Below are positions 30,373 through 41,234 of a DNA stretch of 64,000 nt, piece by piece (within the stretch, counting starts at the first letter, position 1; each line of letters starts with the position of its first letter). Under the pieces are notes generated by a model. The model was not told where the DNA came from and did no database searches. It saw nothing but the letters and a program-made list of their open reading frames with translations. The stretch lies in contig NZ_BLJF01000001.1 in assembly GCF_009932335.1 (NCBI RefSeq), positions 2,418,001 to 2,482,000 on the forward strand, in the 5' to 3' direction. The translations under genes and the position numbers were made by a program. Source of the stretch: Pseudomonas asiatica (lineage in GTDB: Bacteria; Pseudomonadota; Gammaproteobacteria; Pseudomonadales; Pseudomonadaceae).

Positions 30373-31272
30373 ATGTCCTTGCCCAAACACGTCCGCCTGG
30401 TCGAAGTAGGCCCCCGCGACGGCCTGCAGAACGAAGCCCAGCCCATCAGCGTCGCCGACAAGGTGCGCCTGGTGGACGACCTCACCGAAGCGGGCCTGGC
30501 CTATATCGAAGTGGGCAGTTTCGTCTCGCCCAAGTGGGTGCCGCAAATGGCGGGCTCCGCCGAAGTGTTCGCCGGCATCCACCAGCGCCCGGGTGTCACC
30601 TATGCGGCGCTTGCCCCCAACCTGCGCGGTTTCGAGGACGCCCTGGCCGCCGGCGTGAAGGAAGTGGCGGTGTTCGCCGCCGCCTCCGAAGCCTTCTCGC
30701 AACGCAACATCAATTGCTCGATCAGCGACAGCCTCAAGCGCTTCGAGCCGATCATGGAAGCCGCGCGCAACCACGGTGTGCGCGTGCGCGGCTATGTGTC
30801 GTGCGTGCTCGGCTGCCCCTATGAAGGCAAGGTCAGCGCCGAGCAGGTCGCCCCGGTGGCCCGTGCCCTGCACGACATGGGCTGCTACGAGGTATCGCTG
30901 GGTGACACCATCGGCACCGGTACCGCCGGCGAGACCCGGCGCCTGTTCGAGGTGGTCGCGGCACAGGTACCGCGCGAGCAACTGGCCGGGCACTTCCACG
31001 ATACCTATGGCCAGGCCCTGGCCAACGTGTATGCCAGCCTGCTCGAAGGCATCAGCGTGTTCGACAGCTCGGTGGCCGGGCTGGGCGGCTGCCCCTATGC
31101 CAAAGGCGCTACCGGCAATATCGCCAGTGAAGACGTGGTGTACCTGCTGCAGGGGCTGGGCATTGAAACCGGCATCGACCTGGACCGACTGATCGCCGCC
31201 GGCCGCCGCATCAGCAGCGTGCTGGGCCGCGACAACGGGTCGCGGGTAGCACGGGCGCGCAGCGCGCAATAA
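30373..31272 (+). CDS. mvaB: hydroxymethylglutaryl-CoA lyase
   Basis: Last enzyme of leucine breakdown: splits 3-hydroxy-3-methylglutaryl-CoA to acetoacetate and acetyl-CoA. The 299-residue TIM-barrel protein has VEVGPRDGLQNE (metal and substrate site, about residues 10-21), GYVSCVLGCPYEG, GHFHDTYGQALANV, and the catalytic-cysteine loop GLGGCPYAKGATGN (about 235-248). It is cotranscribed with the MerR regulator. No other liu genes are in the window. Confidence 0.95.
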   Translation: MSLPKHVRLVEVGPRDGLQNEAQPISVADKVRLVDDLTEAGLAYIEVGSFVSPKWVPQMAGSAEVFAGIHQRPGVTYAALAPNLRGFEDALAAGVKEVAVFAAASEAFSQRNINCSISDSLKRFEPIMEAARNHGVRVRGYVSCVLGCPYEGKVSAEQVAPVARALHDMGCYEVSLGDTIGTGTAGETRRLFEVVAAQVPREQLAGHFHDTYGQALANVYASLLEGISVFDSSVAGLGGCPYAKGATGNIASEDVVYLLQGLGIETGIDLDRLIAAGRRISSVLGRDNGSRVARARSAQ

Positions 31273-31305
31273 GTCATACGGGTGTCACATTGGTGTGGGT
31301 GAAGT

Positions 31306-31344
31306 GTTACCGCCCCCACGTTTTGCAGCAAAAAATCGGGTAAC
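31306..31344. promoter_or_regulatory. possible CbrB-binding dyad upstream of crcY
   Basis: GTTAC at 31306-31310 and GTAAC at 31340-31344 are inverted half-sites with 29 bases between them, 85-120 bases upstream of a sigma-54 promoter. An enhancer-binding protein would be expected there, and CbrB controls crcY in P. putida. The site assignment is inference. Confidence 0.4.
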
Positions 31345-31426
31345 AGGGAAACAAATCGGCAGAATTTCAGGCCAGTCGATTTCGACTGAAATCGCCAAGT
31401 GCTTGATTTTAAAGGGCTTTCAAAAG

Positions 31427-31444
31427 TTGGCACGCACCCTGCTA
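31427..31444 (+). promoter_or_regulatory. sigma-54 promoter of crcY
   Basis: TTGGCACGCACCCTGCTA matches the -24/-12 consensus: GG at 31429-31430 and GC at 31441-31442, with ten bases between them. Transcription should start near 31454, just before the A-rich CrcY-like sequence. Confidence 0.8.
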
Positions 31445-31453
31445 TATCTCTGG

Positions 31454-31806
31454 TACAACAACAAAAAAAATGTGACACCCAATAAAAACAACAGGTAACG
31501 GCTCTGACATAACAAGAACAACACGGCAGAGGCGTAGCAAGCAGATTTTTTTGGAGTCGACACGCTTTTCAGGGGTACGCCCCGCGGTCTGGCACAGAAC
31601 AATAAAACTACCTCCAGGTAGCGGCAGCCAGGTTCGGATCAGCAATGATGAAAGCAGGTCAGCGCTCAAAAAAATACGTTTGCTCTTGACCCCGCATGGG
31701 GGTCGCCCGCAACACCAGGACAGGCTGACAAAAACAAAAACAGGCCGGTCCCAATAATAAAAAAAGAGCAGGCAACAACGCTTTGAGGGGAGCTTCGGCT
31801 CCCCTC
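31454..31806 (+). ncRNA. crcY: CrcY, Hfq/Crc-sequestering small RNA
   Basis: CrcY and its sister CrcZ relieve carbon catabolite repression by binding Hfq (with Crc) through A-rich CA motifs. Six such motifs occur: AACAACAAAAAAAA (31457), AATAAAAACAACA (31481), AACAAGAACAACA (31511), AGAACAATAAAAC (31596), ACAAAAACAAAAACA (31728) and AATAATAAAAAAAGAG (31753). Internal hairpins include GACCCC-GCAT-GGGGTC at 31688-31704, and a GC-rich stem-loop ends the RNA. The location between mvaB and mgtC is where crcY lies in P. putida. The 5' end is set by the sigma-54 site and the 3' end by the last hairpin; both are approximate. Confidence 0.8.
31785..31806. terminator. hairpin shared by the crcY and mgtC ends
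   Basis: GAGGGGAGC-TTCG-GCTCCCCTC is a perfect 9-bp stem with a UUCG-type loop. On the plus strand it would end CrcY; on the minus strand it overlaps the mgtC stop codon. Neither side has a clear T-run, so termination strength is uncertain. Confidence 0.6.
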
Positions 31807-32323
31807 AGTGCTTCCTGCCCTCTTCCTCCTCCTGCTTTCCCTCATCCTGCCCTTCGAGCTTGTCCACCAGCAACGGCATCGTGCCCAGCACCAGCAGGGC
31901 CAGTATCGTGCTGATCAACGCCGTGGCTTCGCGGCCCATGCCGGCTGCCGTACCGATGGCGGCGGTCATCCACAACCCGGCAGCAGTGGTCAGGCCCTTC
32001 ACATGGCTGGCGTCCTGGCCGTTGCCCTTGAGAATGGTGCCCGCACCCAGAAAACCGATACCGGCGACAATGCCCTGGATCACCCGGCTCAGCGCTTGCT
32101 CGTCGGCCCCGGCCATGCTCGGTGTCAGCACGAACAGCGCGGCGCCCAGCGAAACCAGCATATGCGTACGCACCCCGGCGGCCTTGCCCTTGTGCTCGCG
32201 CTCGAAGCCCAGCACAGCGCCAAGCAGGGCTGCCATCAGCAGGCGTACGAGGATTTGCGTGACCTCGCGCTCGTCGGTGATATCGGCGAATTCGGCCTGG
32301 ATTGCTTGCCAGATGAGGTCCAT
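31805..32323 (-). CDS. mgtC: MgtC/SapB-family membrane protein
   Basis: A 172-residue inner-membrane protein of the MgtC/SapB family. Family blocks are LLMAALLGAVLGFEREHKGKAAG (about residues 30-52), GVRTHMLVSLGAALF, and GIGFLGAGTILKG. It ends in an acidic and basic tail (EDEGKQEEEEGRKH-like). MgtC proteins support growth at low magnesium, inside macrophages or under acid, and some inhibit the F1Fo ATP synthase; the role of this chromosomal homologue is unknown. It runs toward the end of crcY. Confidence 0.88.
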   Translation of the reverse strand: MDLIWQAIQAEFADITDEREVTQILVRLLMAALLGAVLGFEREHKGKAAGVRTHMLVSLGAALFVLTPSMAGADEQALSRVIQGIVAGIGFLGAGTILKGNGQDASHVKGLTTAAGLWMTAAIGTAAGMGREATALISTILALLVLGTMPLLVDKLEGQDEGKQEEEEGRKH

Positions 32324-32356
32324 TGCTTTCTTCCCATGTGGAGCATTGTGTTGTCA

Positions 32357-32442
32357 GGCCCGGCCCGTTCGCGGGCACGCCCGCTCCCACAGGGATCTGA
32401 GAAACACCTGTGGGAGCGGGCGTGCCCGCGAAGAGGCCAGGC
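32357..32442. repeat. REP pair (inverted), type GCGGGC-N-GCCCGCTCCCACAGG
   Basis: GTTCGCGGGCACGCCCGCTC near 32367 and GAGCGGGCGTGCCCGCGAAG near 32414 form a near-perfect inverted pair, with a loop of about 10 bases outside the paired CCCACAGG/CCTGTGGG. It lies between mgtC and the DUF3203 gene. Confidence 0.85.
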
Positions 32443-32559
32443 CTGCCATCTGCAAGGGTTGACCCCCGAACAAATGACAAAGTGCCGTTCAGCCTGCTGA
32501 TGCAGCAACCTTCCCCTCAGCACGGTCCACCCTGTAACCACCCCCAGGAGGACTACTCC

Positions 32560-32799
32560 ATGCCCATTGAAATCGACGAAACCACCCGCCGCTGCACCCT
32601 GATCGCCGAAGACCTGCGCATCGAGGGTGATGGCCCGTCCATCGAAATCGTCACCGACGAACAACTGCGCATGTCCGTGGCCCTGCTCGCCGGCCAGCGT
32701 GTGCCCATCACCGAAGCCGAGGCCGATGCACTGACCGTGGCGGGTGCGGTGGATAGCCGCAGGCATCTGAAGGCCAGCACGCCAGGCTCGGTAATCTGA
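32560..32799 (+). CDS. DUF3203-type small protein
   Basis: A 79-residue protein. AGGAGG lies 8 bases before the ATG at 32560; the frame is open from 32410, but that region is an REP element. The sequence (EIDETTRRCTLIAEDLRIEG, then VTDEQLRMSVALLAGQRVPI) matches the small pseudomonad family DUF3203 as I recall it. Function unknown. Confidence 0.7.
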   Translation: MPIEIDETTRRCTLIAEDLRIEGDGPSIEIVTDEQLRMSVALLAGQRVPITEAEADALTVAGAVDSRRHLKASTPGSVI

Positions 32800-32920
32800 G
32801 GCCTGGCGGGGCCTGCCGGGAAATCTGATACGGTTTTTATCGCAAAATCTGAGCCTGTGCTGATAACAGTCTCAGGGCCATAGTGCTCATGCCTGATCGA
32901 GGCCTGATGAGCACCGAGCC

Positions 32921-34324
32921 ATGAACGATAGAATCCCTTTCACAGAGATCGCCACCGCCCCAGCCAGCCCCCAGCCACGCCGCGCCGACAATGGCATCCA
33001 TACCCGCAGCTTCACCGGGCTGTACCGCAACCTGCGCATCGGCTTCGCCGGCGCCCTGTTCGTGCTGTTCTTCGGCACCGCCTGGCTGAACTGGAACGGC
33101 CGCCAGGCCGTGCTGTGGGACCTGAGCAACAGCAAATTCCACATCTTCGGCGCCACCTTCTGGCCGCAGGACTTCATCCTGCTGTCGGCGCTGCTGATCA
33201 TCTGCGCCTTCGGCCTGTTCGCCATCACCGTGTATGCCGGCCGCGTGTGGTGCGGCTACAGCTGCCCGCAAAGCACCTGGACCTGGCTGTTCATGTGGTG
33301 CGAAAAGGTCACCGAGGGCGACCGCAACCAGCGCATCAAGCTGGCCGCCGCGCCCTGGAGCCTGAACAAACTGGCCCGGCGCATGCTGAAGCACAGCCTG
33401 TGGCTGGCCATTGGCGTGCTCACCGGGCTGACCTTCGTCGGCTACTTCACCCCGATCCGCCCACTGGCCGCGGAACTGTTCACCTTGCAACTGGGCGGCG
33501 TGGCGCTGTTCTGGGTGCTGTTCTTCACCGCCGCCACCTACATCAATGCCGGCCTGCTGCGCGAAGCGGTGTGCCTGCACATGTGCCCCTATGCACGCTT
33601 CCAGAGCGTGATGTTCGACAAGGACACCCTGGCGGTCGCCTATGACCCGCGTCGCGGCGAAGCCCGTGGCCCACGCAAGAAAGGCAGTGACCTCCGCGCC
33701 CAGGGCCTGGGCGACTGCGTCGACTGCACCTTGTGCGTGCAGGTGTGCCCCACCGGCATCGATATCCGCGACGGCCTGCAAATGGCGTGCATCGGTTGTG
33801 CGGCGTGCATCGATGCCTGTGACGGGGTAATGGACAAGATGGGCTACGCCCGTGGCCTGATCGGCTACAAGTCCGAACGCAGCCTGCAAGGTGGCACCAC
33901 CCATTGGCTGCGCCCGCGCCTGCTGGGCTACGCCGCCGCGCTTGGGGTGATGATCGCGGCACTGGTGGTGGCCTTGCAGCTGCGCCCGATGGTGTCGCTG
34001 GACGTGATCAAGGACCGCGGCCTGTTCCGCGAGAATGCCCAGGGCCAGATCGAGAACATCTACCTGCTCAAGGTCATCAACAAGACCGAAAGCACCCGGC
34101 ACTATGAGCTGCGCCTGCTGGACGCCGACGGCTTCAGCTTGCAGGGCAAGACCTCCTTCGTGATCCCGGCCGGTGAAATGAGTGAACTGCCGGTGTCGGT
34201 GGCGATGCTCGCCGAGCGCCCGGCCAGCAGCTCGCAGACGCTGAGCTTCGAAATCAGCGAGCGCGACGACCCCGCCATCCGCAGCGTGGCCCACAGCCGC
34301 TTCGTCGCGCCGATGAACCGTTGA
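32921..34324 (+). CDS. ccoG: CcoG (FixG/RdxA), cbb3 oxidase accessory protein
   Basis: A 467-residue membrane-bound iron-sulfur protein that helps load copper during assembly of cbb3-type cytochrome oxidase. Five or so membrane helices lie in the first 350 residues; CGYSCPQSTW and CLHMCPYARF are conserved cysteine loops. Two ferredoxin-type clusters are at CVDCTLCVQVCP and CIGCAACIDACD. The carboxy-terminal third is an Ig-like domain. No oxidase genes are adjacent. The start ATG at 32921 lacks a strong ribosome-binding site. It overlaps the upstream reading frame of the next gene only. Confidence 0.92.
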   Translation: MNDRIPFTEIATAPASPQPRRADNGIHTRSFTGLYRNLRIGFAGALFVLFFGTAWLNWNGRQAVLWDLSNSKFHIFGATFWPQDFILLSALLIICAFGLFAITVYAGRVWCGYSCPQSTWTWLFMWCEKVTEGDRNQRIKLAAAPWSLNKLARRMLKHSLWLAIGVLTGLTFVGYFTPIRPLAAELFTLQLGGVALFWVLFFTAATYINAGLLREAVCLHMCPYARFQSVMFDKDTLAVAYDPRRGEARGPRKKGSDLRAQGLGDCVDCTLCVQVCPTGIDIRDGLQMACIGCAACIDACDGVMDKMGYARGLIGYKSERSLQGGTTHWLRPRLLGYAAALGVMIAALVVALQLRPMVSLDVIKDRGLFRENAQGQIENIYLLKVINKTESTRHYELRLLDADGFSLQGKTSFVIPAGEMSELPVSVAMLAERPASSSQTLSFEISERDDPAIRSVAHSRFVAPMNR

Positions 34325-34374
34325 TCCCTTACACTGAGTCCACCTTGCCTGCCAGGCTTCGACAGAAGGCCAGA

Positions 34375-35784
34375 ATGAAACGCTACGAACGCTTTGCCGA
34401 CGACATCGCCGAACTGATCCGCTCCGGGGTGCTGGGCCCCGGCCAGCGCGTACCCTCGGTGCGCTATGCCAGCCAGACCCACGGGGTCAGCCCGTCCACC
34501 GTGTTCCAGGCCTACTACCTGCTGGAGCGGCGCGGGCTGATCCGTGCCCGGCCGCGCTCGGGCTATTTCGTCAACGCCCACGCCCCGCGCCAGTTCAGCG
34601 AGCCGCAGGCATTGCAGCCGGTAAGCGAATCCACCGACGTAGACGTCAGCGCGCTGGTGTTCTCGATCCTCGACTCGATCAAGGACCCCAACACCGTGCC
34701 GTTCGGCTCGGCCTTCCCCAGCCCCGAGCTGTTTCCGCTGCAACGCCTGTCGCGCTCGCTGGCCAGCGCCAGCCGCAGCATGGACCCGCGCATGGTGGTG
34801 ACCGACCTGTCACCCGGCAACCCGCAGCTGCGCCGGCAGATTGCCCTGCGCTACATGGTTGGCGGGCTGATGCTGCCGATGGAGGAGCTGCTGATCACCA
34901 ACGGCGCGCTGGAAGCCCTGAACCTGTGCCTGCAGGCCGTCACCCAGCCCGGTGACCTGGTGGCCATCGAAGCCCCCGCGTTCTATGCCTGCCTGCAGGT
35001 ACTGGAGCGTCTCAAGCTAAAGGCCGTGGAAATTCCTGTGCACCCGCGCGAAGGCATGGACCTGGGCGTGCTGGCGCAAACGCTGGAGAAACACCCGGTC
35101 AAGGCCGTGTGGTGCATGACCAACTTCCAGAACCCGGTGGGCGCCAGCATGCCGGAGGCGAAAAAGCAGGCACTGGTGGAGCTGCTGGCGCGTCATCAGG
35201 TGCCATTGATCGAAGACGACGTGTACGCCGAACTGTACTACGCGCAACAGGCACCCAAACCGGCCAAGGCGTTCGACACCCAGGGGCTGGTGATGCACTG
35301 CGGCTCGTTCGCCAAGAGCCTGGCACCTGGCTACCGCATTGGCTGGGTGGCAGCCGGGCGCTTTGCACAAAAGATCGAGCGGCTCAAGCTGATGACCTCG
35401 CTGTGCGCCTCGATGCCGGCCCAGGCGGCCATCGCCGACTACCTGCAGCACGGCGGCTACGACCGCCACCTGCGCAAGCTGCGCTATGCCCTGGAAGGCC
35501 AGCAGGCCAACATGCTGGCGGCCATCGCCCGGCACTTTCCGGCGCAGACGCGGGTCAGCCAACCATCCGGCGGCTACTTCCTGTGGCTGGAGCTGCCCGA
35601 ACAGATGGACGCCCTCAAGCTGTTCCACATGGCCTTGGCCCAAGGCATCAGCATCGCCCCCGGGCCGATCTTCTCGCCCACCCGGCGCTTCGGCAACTGC
35701 ATCCGCCTGAACTACGGCAGCCCCTGGCATGAGGATGCCGAACGGGCCATGGAAACCCTGGGGCGGATCATCCGCTCGTTCTGA
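34375..35784 (+). CDS. MocR-type transcriptional regulator (GntR plus aminotransferase fold)
   Basis: A 469-residue fusion: an amino-terminal GntR winged helix (RSGVLGPGQRVPSVRYASQT, about residues 18-37) and a class I aminotransferase-like domain that normally binds PLP. The PLP lysine is in the SFAKSLAPGYRIGW block, and YLLERRGLIRARPRSGYFV is the linker. MocR proteins often respond to PLP-bound amino acids. The frame opens at 34321, but ATG 34375 gives the family start. Nearby genes give no clear target; ccoG lies upstream on the same strand. Confidence 0.9.
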   Translation: MKRYERFADDIAELIRSGVLGPGQRVPSVRYASQTHGVSPSTVFQAYYLLERRGLIRARPRSGYFVNAHAPRQFSEPQALQPVSESTDVDVSALVFSILDSIKDPNTVPFGSAFPSPELFPLQRLSRSLASASRSMDPRMVVTDLSPGNPQLRRQIALRYMVGGLMLPMEELLITNGALEALNLCLQAVTQPGDLVAIEAPAFYACLQVLERLKLKAVEIPVHPREGMDLGVLAQTLEKHPVKAVWCMTNFQNPVGASMPEAKKQALVELLARHQVPLIEDDVYAELYYAQQAPKPAKAFDTQGLVMHCGSFAKSLAPGYRIGWVAAGRFAQKIERLKLMTSLCASMPAQAAIADYLQHGGYDRHLRKLRYALEGQQANMLAAIARHFPAQTRVSQPSGGYFLWLELPEQMDALKLFHMALAQGISIAPGPIFSPTRRFGNCIRLNYGSPWHEDAERAMETLGRIIRSF

Positions 35785-35841
35785 TGACTGGCGCCCCGGC
35801 AGGCGGCTATAGTTGCTTGATCCGCTCACCGGGCCCTCGCC

Positions 35842-37497
35842 ATGCAAGCAGACTCGCTCCCGTCATTGGCACAACTGCAAGCGCGTGTCGCAGAACTGGA
35901 AGCTCGCCTGGCAGAGCGCGACGACACTGCACAGGCCCACATCCAGCTACTGGGCGAACTGCTCGACAACAGCCGGGCCAACGTGTTTGCCGCCGACAGC
36001 GAGATGCGCCTGGTCGCGATCAACCGCACGGCCCGGGAAACCTTCGAGCATTACCGGGGCTTCGTGCCGCAGATCGGCGATTACGTGCCACAAATTCTGC
36101 TCAACCACCCTGACATCATGGGCCGCCTGGCACCGGTGTGGCCACGCGTGCTGGCCGGCGAAGCCTTCATCGACACTATCTCACTCGGCCCCTCCGATGC
36201 CCCCCGCCATTACGAAATCCGCTATCACCCATTGCTCGATGCACAACAGCAAGTCCAGGGCGGGTACCTGTTCGCCTATGACATCACCGAGCGCATGGCC
36301 GAGCAGGAACGCCTGCGCCAGGCCGAAGAGGCCCTGCGCCAGTCGCAGAAAATGGAGGCGGTCGGCCAGTTGACCGGCGGCATCGCCCACGACTTCAACA
36401 ACTTGCTGGGTAGCCTGCTTGGCGCGCTGGAGCTTGCAGAGCAGCGCCTGGGCGAGCAACGCCTTGCCGACACCGCCCGCATGCTCGGGCTCGGCCGCAG
36501 CAACGCAATGCGCGCCGCAGCCCTGGTGCAGCGGTTGCTGGCCTTTTCGCGCCAACAGACGCTGATGCCACAAGCGGTGGATGTGCACCGCCTGGTCGCC
36601 GACATGCATGACCTGATCCGCAGCTCGACCGGCCCGCACATTGACTTCCAGGACCGCACGCTGGCCGCGCAATGGTCGATCCGCATCGATCCGCAGCAGC
36701 TGGAGAACGCTCTGCTCAACCTGTGCATCAATGCCCGTGACGCCATGCCGCTGGGCGGCACCTTGCGCATCGGTTGTGAAAACGCCGATCTCGCAGCGGC
36801 CGAGGCCAAGCGCCTGGACCTGCCGACGGGGCACTATCTGCACATTCGTGTCGAGGACACCGGCGTGGGCATGCCCAGTGAGGTGCTGCAACACGCTTTC
36901 GAGCCCTTCTTCACCACCAAGCCGCTGGGCCAGGGCACTGGCTTGGGATTGTCCATGGCCTATGGCTTTGTTCGCCAGTCCGGGGGGCAGTTGCTGATCG
37001 ACAGCGTCACCGGGCAAGGCACTTGCGTTCACCTGTACCTGCCCCGTGACCAGAGCGCTTGCGCAACCGGCCACGGCGAGCCAGCCACATCCGCCACCGC
37101 GACGGTGCAGCCGCGGATGCACCGGATCATGCTGGTGGCGGACCAACCGGCCCTGCGCCTGGTACTGGTCGAAGTGCTGACGGAACTGGGCTATCAGGTG
37201 CAGGCTTTCGAGAGTGGCCACCGGGCTCTGGAATCGTTGCAGAAAGGGCCGCCACCGGACCTGCTGATCACCGATGTCGGCCTGTCTGGGCGACTCGACG
37301 GTTACCAGCTTGCAGAGGCCTGCCAGGACCTTGTGGCGGATGCCCCGGTATTGCTGATTACCGGCTACGAGACTGCCGAAACGGTGCACTGTGCCCGCCC
37401 CGGCAGGCGCACCGAACTGCTGCACAAACCCCTCGACCTGAACACCCTCGGCGAACGGATCGAGCGCCTGTTGGGCATTGCGTCACACCCGCGTTGA
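35842..37497 (+). CDS. hybrid histidine kinase (PAS-HisKA-HATPase-receiver), first of tandem pair
   Basis: A 551-residue soluble sensor kinase. It begins with a coiled-coil and a PAS-like domain (about residues 35-150), then the phospho-acceptor histidine in [11 protein letters not shown] (His183), an HATPase domain (FEPFFTTKPLGQGTGLGLSM), and a carboxy-terminal receiver domain. The receiver has the phospho-aspartate (LLITDVGL) and the conserved lysine (HKPLD), but its acidic pair reads LVADQ instead of the usual LVEDQ, so one metal-binding acid is missing. No membrane segment is seen. The next gene encodes a close paralogue. Confidence 0.9.
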   Translation: MQADSLPSLAQLQARVAELEARLAERDDTAQAHIQLLGELLDNSRANVFAADSEMRLVAINRTARETFEHYRGFVPQIGDYVPQILLNHPDIMGRLAPVWPRVLAGEAFIDTISLGPSDAPRHYEIRYHPLLDAQQQVQGGYLFAYDITERMAEQERLRQAEEALRQSQKMEAVGQLTGGIAHDFNNLLGSLLGALELAEQRLGEQRLADTARMLGLGRSNAMRAAALVQRLLAFSRQQTLMPQAVDVHRLVADMHDLIRSSTGPHIDFQDRTLAAQWSIRIDPQQLENALLNLCINARDAMPLGGTLRIGCENADLAAAEAKRLDLPTGHYLHIRVEDTGVGMPSEVLQHAFEPFFTTKPLGQGTGLGLSMAYGFVRQSGGQLLIDSVTGQGTCVHLYLPRDQSACATGHGEPATSATATVQPRMHRIMLVADQPALRLVLVEVLTELGYQVQAFESGHRALESLQKGPPPDLLITDVGLSGRLDGYQLAEACQDLVADAPVLLITGYETAETVHCARPGRRTELLHKPLDLNTLGERIERLLGIASHPR

Positions 37498-37560
37498 CTG
37501 GCTATTCGCCTGTTGCCGAACACGCTAAAGTCTGGGCTTCATCCACTGTCGGACGTCGGC

Positions 37561-39255
<1,695 letters not shown>

Positions 39256-39264
39256 CCGGCGCGC

Positions 39265-40011
39265 TCAGCGCCCGCCGCCCAGGTCGATGAAGCTACCGGT
39301 GGAGTACGAGGCTTTGTCCGAGAGCAGCCAGAGGATGGCCTCGGCCACTTCCTCGGGGCGCCCGCCGCGGCCCATGGGCAAGCCGGGCTCGAGCTTGCTG
39401 ACCCGGTCGGGGTCGCCCGACAGCGCGTGGAACCCGGTATGGATGTAGCCTGGCCGCACACCATTTACCCGCACGCCCTCGCCTGCCACTTCCTTTGCCA
39501 GGCCAATGGTGAAGGTGTCGAGGGCGCCCTTGGAAGCGGCATAATCCACGTATTCGTTGGGCGAGCCCAGGCGGGCGGCCACCGACGACACGTTGACGAT
39601 GGCCCCGCCCTGCCCGCCGTACCGGCGTGCCATGCGCTTCAGTGCGTGCTTGGCGCAGAGCATGGGGCCGACGACGTTGGTCTTCATGACCTTGAGCAGG
39701 CGGAACTCGGACATGTCCTCGACCCGGCTTTGCTGGCCGATGGTGCCTGCGTTGTTGACCAGCACGGTGACCGGGCCGAGTTCTTCGTCAACGCGCTGGA
39801 ACAGCTGGATGACCTCATCCTCGACACTGGCGTCGGCGCGCACGGTGATGGCCTTGGCGCCCAGGGCTCGGACCTGGCCGAGGATGTCCTCGGCGGCCTG
39901 GTCGTCGGCGTGGTAGTTGATGCAGATGCGGTAGCCCTGACGGGCGGCCAGCAGCGCCGTGGCGGCGCCGATGCCGCGGCTGGCACCGGTGATGACGATG
40001 ACTTGCTCCAT
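39265..40011 (-). CDS. SDR-family oxidoreductase
   Basis: A 248-residue short-chain dehydrogenase/reductase. The nucleotide-binding motif TGASRGIGAATA, the NNAG motif (LVNNAGTIG) and the catalytic YxxxK (YVDYAASKGALD, with serine in VNVSSVAA) are all present. NADPH preference is likely from the NYHADD-type second strand, but this is weak. The frame is open to 40212; ATG 40011 gives the standard MEQVIVITGAS start. The substrate is unknown. It is convergent with the second hybrid kinase, 9 bases away. Confidence 0.92.
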   Translation of the reverse strand: MEQVIVITGASRGIGAATALLAARQGYRICINYHADDQAAEDILGQVRALGAKAITVRADASVEDEVIQLFQRVDEELGPVTVLVNNAGTIGQQSRVEDMSEFRLLKVMKTNVVGPMLCAKHALKRMARRYGGQGGAIVNVSSVAARLGSPNEYVDYAASKGALDTFTIGLAKEVAGEGVRVNGVRPGYIHTGFHALSGDPDRVSKLEPGLPMGRGGRPEEVAEAILWLLSDKASYSTGSFIDLGGGR

Positions 40012-40087
40012 GGGTCTGCCAATCGTTTGGAAAGGGAGCATCGACAATAGGGGAAAAGGCAGCGCGTGGGAATGACCTTTCCTTCTG

Positions 40088-41104
40088 CTACTGCGTGGGT
40101 TTGCCTTGCCCGGGAAACAACGTCTCGAACCGCGGCGTCGCCCGCGCAACGAAACCCAGCCCCTGGTGCATGATGAAGTAGGCAGCGATTTCATTCCGCT
40201 CGGCGAAGGCATAGCCTTCCTCCGGGCCCAGCACCATCAACAGTGTGTCCAGGGCATCGGCACGCAACACCGAAGGGTCGACCACCGACACTGCCGCCAG
40301 CGCGTGCTTGACCGGCCTGCCGACACGGGGATCGAAGGTGTGCGAATAACGCTGGCCACCTTCCTCGAAATAGTTGCGGTAATCGCCGGCGGTGGCAACG
40401 CCGTAGCCATCCAGGGCGATGGCGCGCTCCACTTGCTGTTCGCCCCCACCACTCGGTACCTCGAGGGCGATGCGCCAGGGCGAGCCATCCGGTTTGCGGC
40501 CAACCCCCTTCAGTTCGCCGGTGATCTCGACCAGATAGGCCTGGATACCCAGGGCCGCAAGCCTGTCACCCACCCGATCCACTGCATAACCGGCGAGCAT
40601 GCTGTCGAAATCCAGCTGCGCCGCCACATCCTTGCACAGCTTTTCTCCATCCAGGTGCAAGTGCTGCAGGCCTACCCGTGCCTGCTCCCGCGCCAGCGTG
40701 CTGGCATCCGGCACCTGTCTGCCGCGTGACTGTGGGCCGAAGCCCCAGAGGTTCATCAAGGGCAAAACCGTCAGGTCGAAAGCCCCGCCACTCTGGCGGA
40801 ACAGAGAAACACCGTACGCCAGCAATTGCTGCATCTCTTGCGGCACTGCCTGACAGGCGCCGGCCGGCAGGTTGTTGAAGCGGGAAACCACGGAATCGCC
40901 GCGCCAGTTGGAGAACTGCTTGTCGAGGGCCTGGAGAACAAGCTCGACTTCGGCCTTTACCTGCCGCGAATCGGGCGTCTGTGCAGTGGGTACGTACTGG
41001 ATCGAATACGTACTCCCCATGGTCGGCCCGCCAAAGCGTTCAATCCTGTCGCCGCAGCCATACAGCAACGTCACCAGCATCACCAGCAGGCTTGCGCGCA
41101 TCAT
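40088..41104 (-). CDS. apbE: FAD:protein FMN transferase (ApbE)
   Basis: An exported lipoprotein-type enzyme of 338 residues that attaches FMN by a phosphodiester bond to a threonine in target proteins. The signal ends in LVTLLYGCGD (lipobox cysteine). Family blocks are GGPTMGSTYSIQYVP, LAGYAVDRVGDRLAALGIQA, VEITGELKGVGRKPDG and VATAGDYRNYFEEGGQRYSH. GAGG lies before ATG 41104. It diverges from rnfC-rnfD, and RnfD carries an AGAT threonine of the ApbE acceptor type, so it probably flavinylates that protein. Confidence 0.9.
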   Translation of the reverse strand: MMRASLLVMLVTLLYGCGDRIERFGGPTMGSTYSIQYVPTAQTPDSRQVKAEVELVLQALDKQFSNWRGDSVVSRFNNLPAGACQAVPQEMQQLLAYGVSLFRQSGGAFDLTVLPLMNLWGFGPQSRGRQVPDASTLAREQARVGLQHLHLDGEKLCKDVAAQLDFDSMLAGYAVDRVGDRLAALGIQAYLVEITGELKGVGRKPDGSPWRIALEVPSGGGEQQVERAIALDGYGVATAGDYRNYFEEGGQRYSHTFDPRVGRPVKHALAAVSVVDPSVLRADALDTLLMVLGPEEGYAFAERNEIAAYFIMHQGLGFVARATPRFETLFPGQGKPTQ

Positions 41105-41234
41105 TGGACACCTCGCAGACTCTGGCCGCCCGTTCGCGGCGCAGGCTATTTCACCAGAGTTGCGAGATGGCAATTGGCCTACCGTTCATCAGCAAACCTG
41201 GTCAAAAACCGAACAAACTCCTCTTCGAACACTC

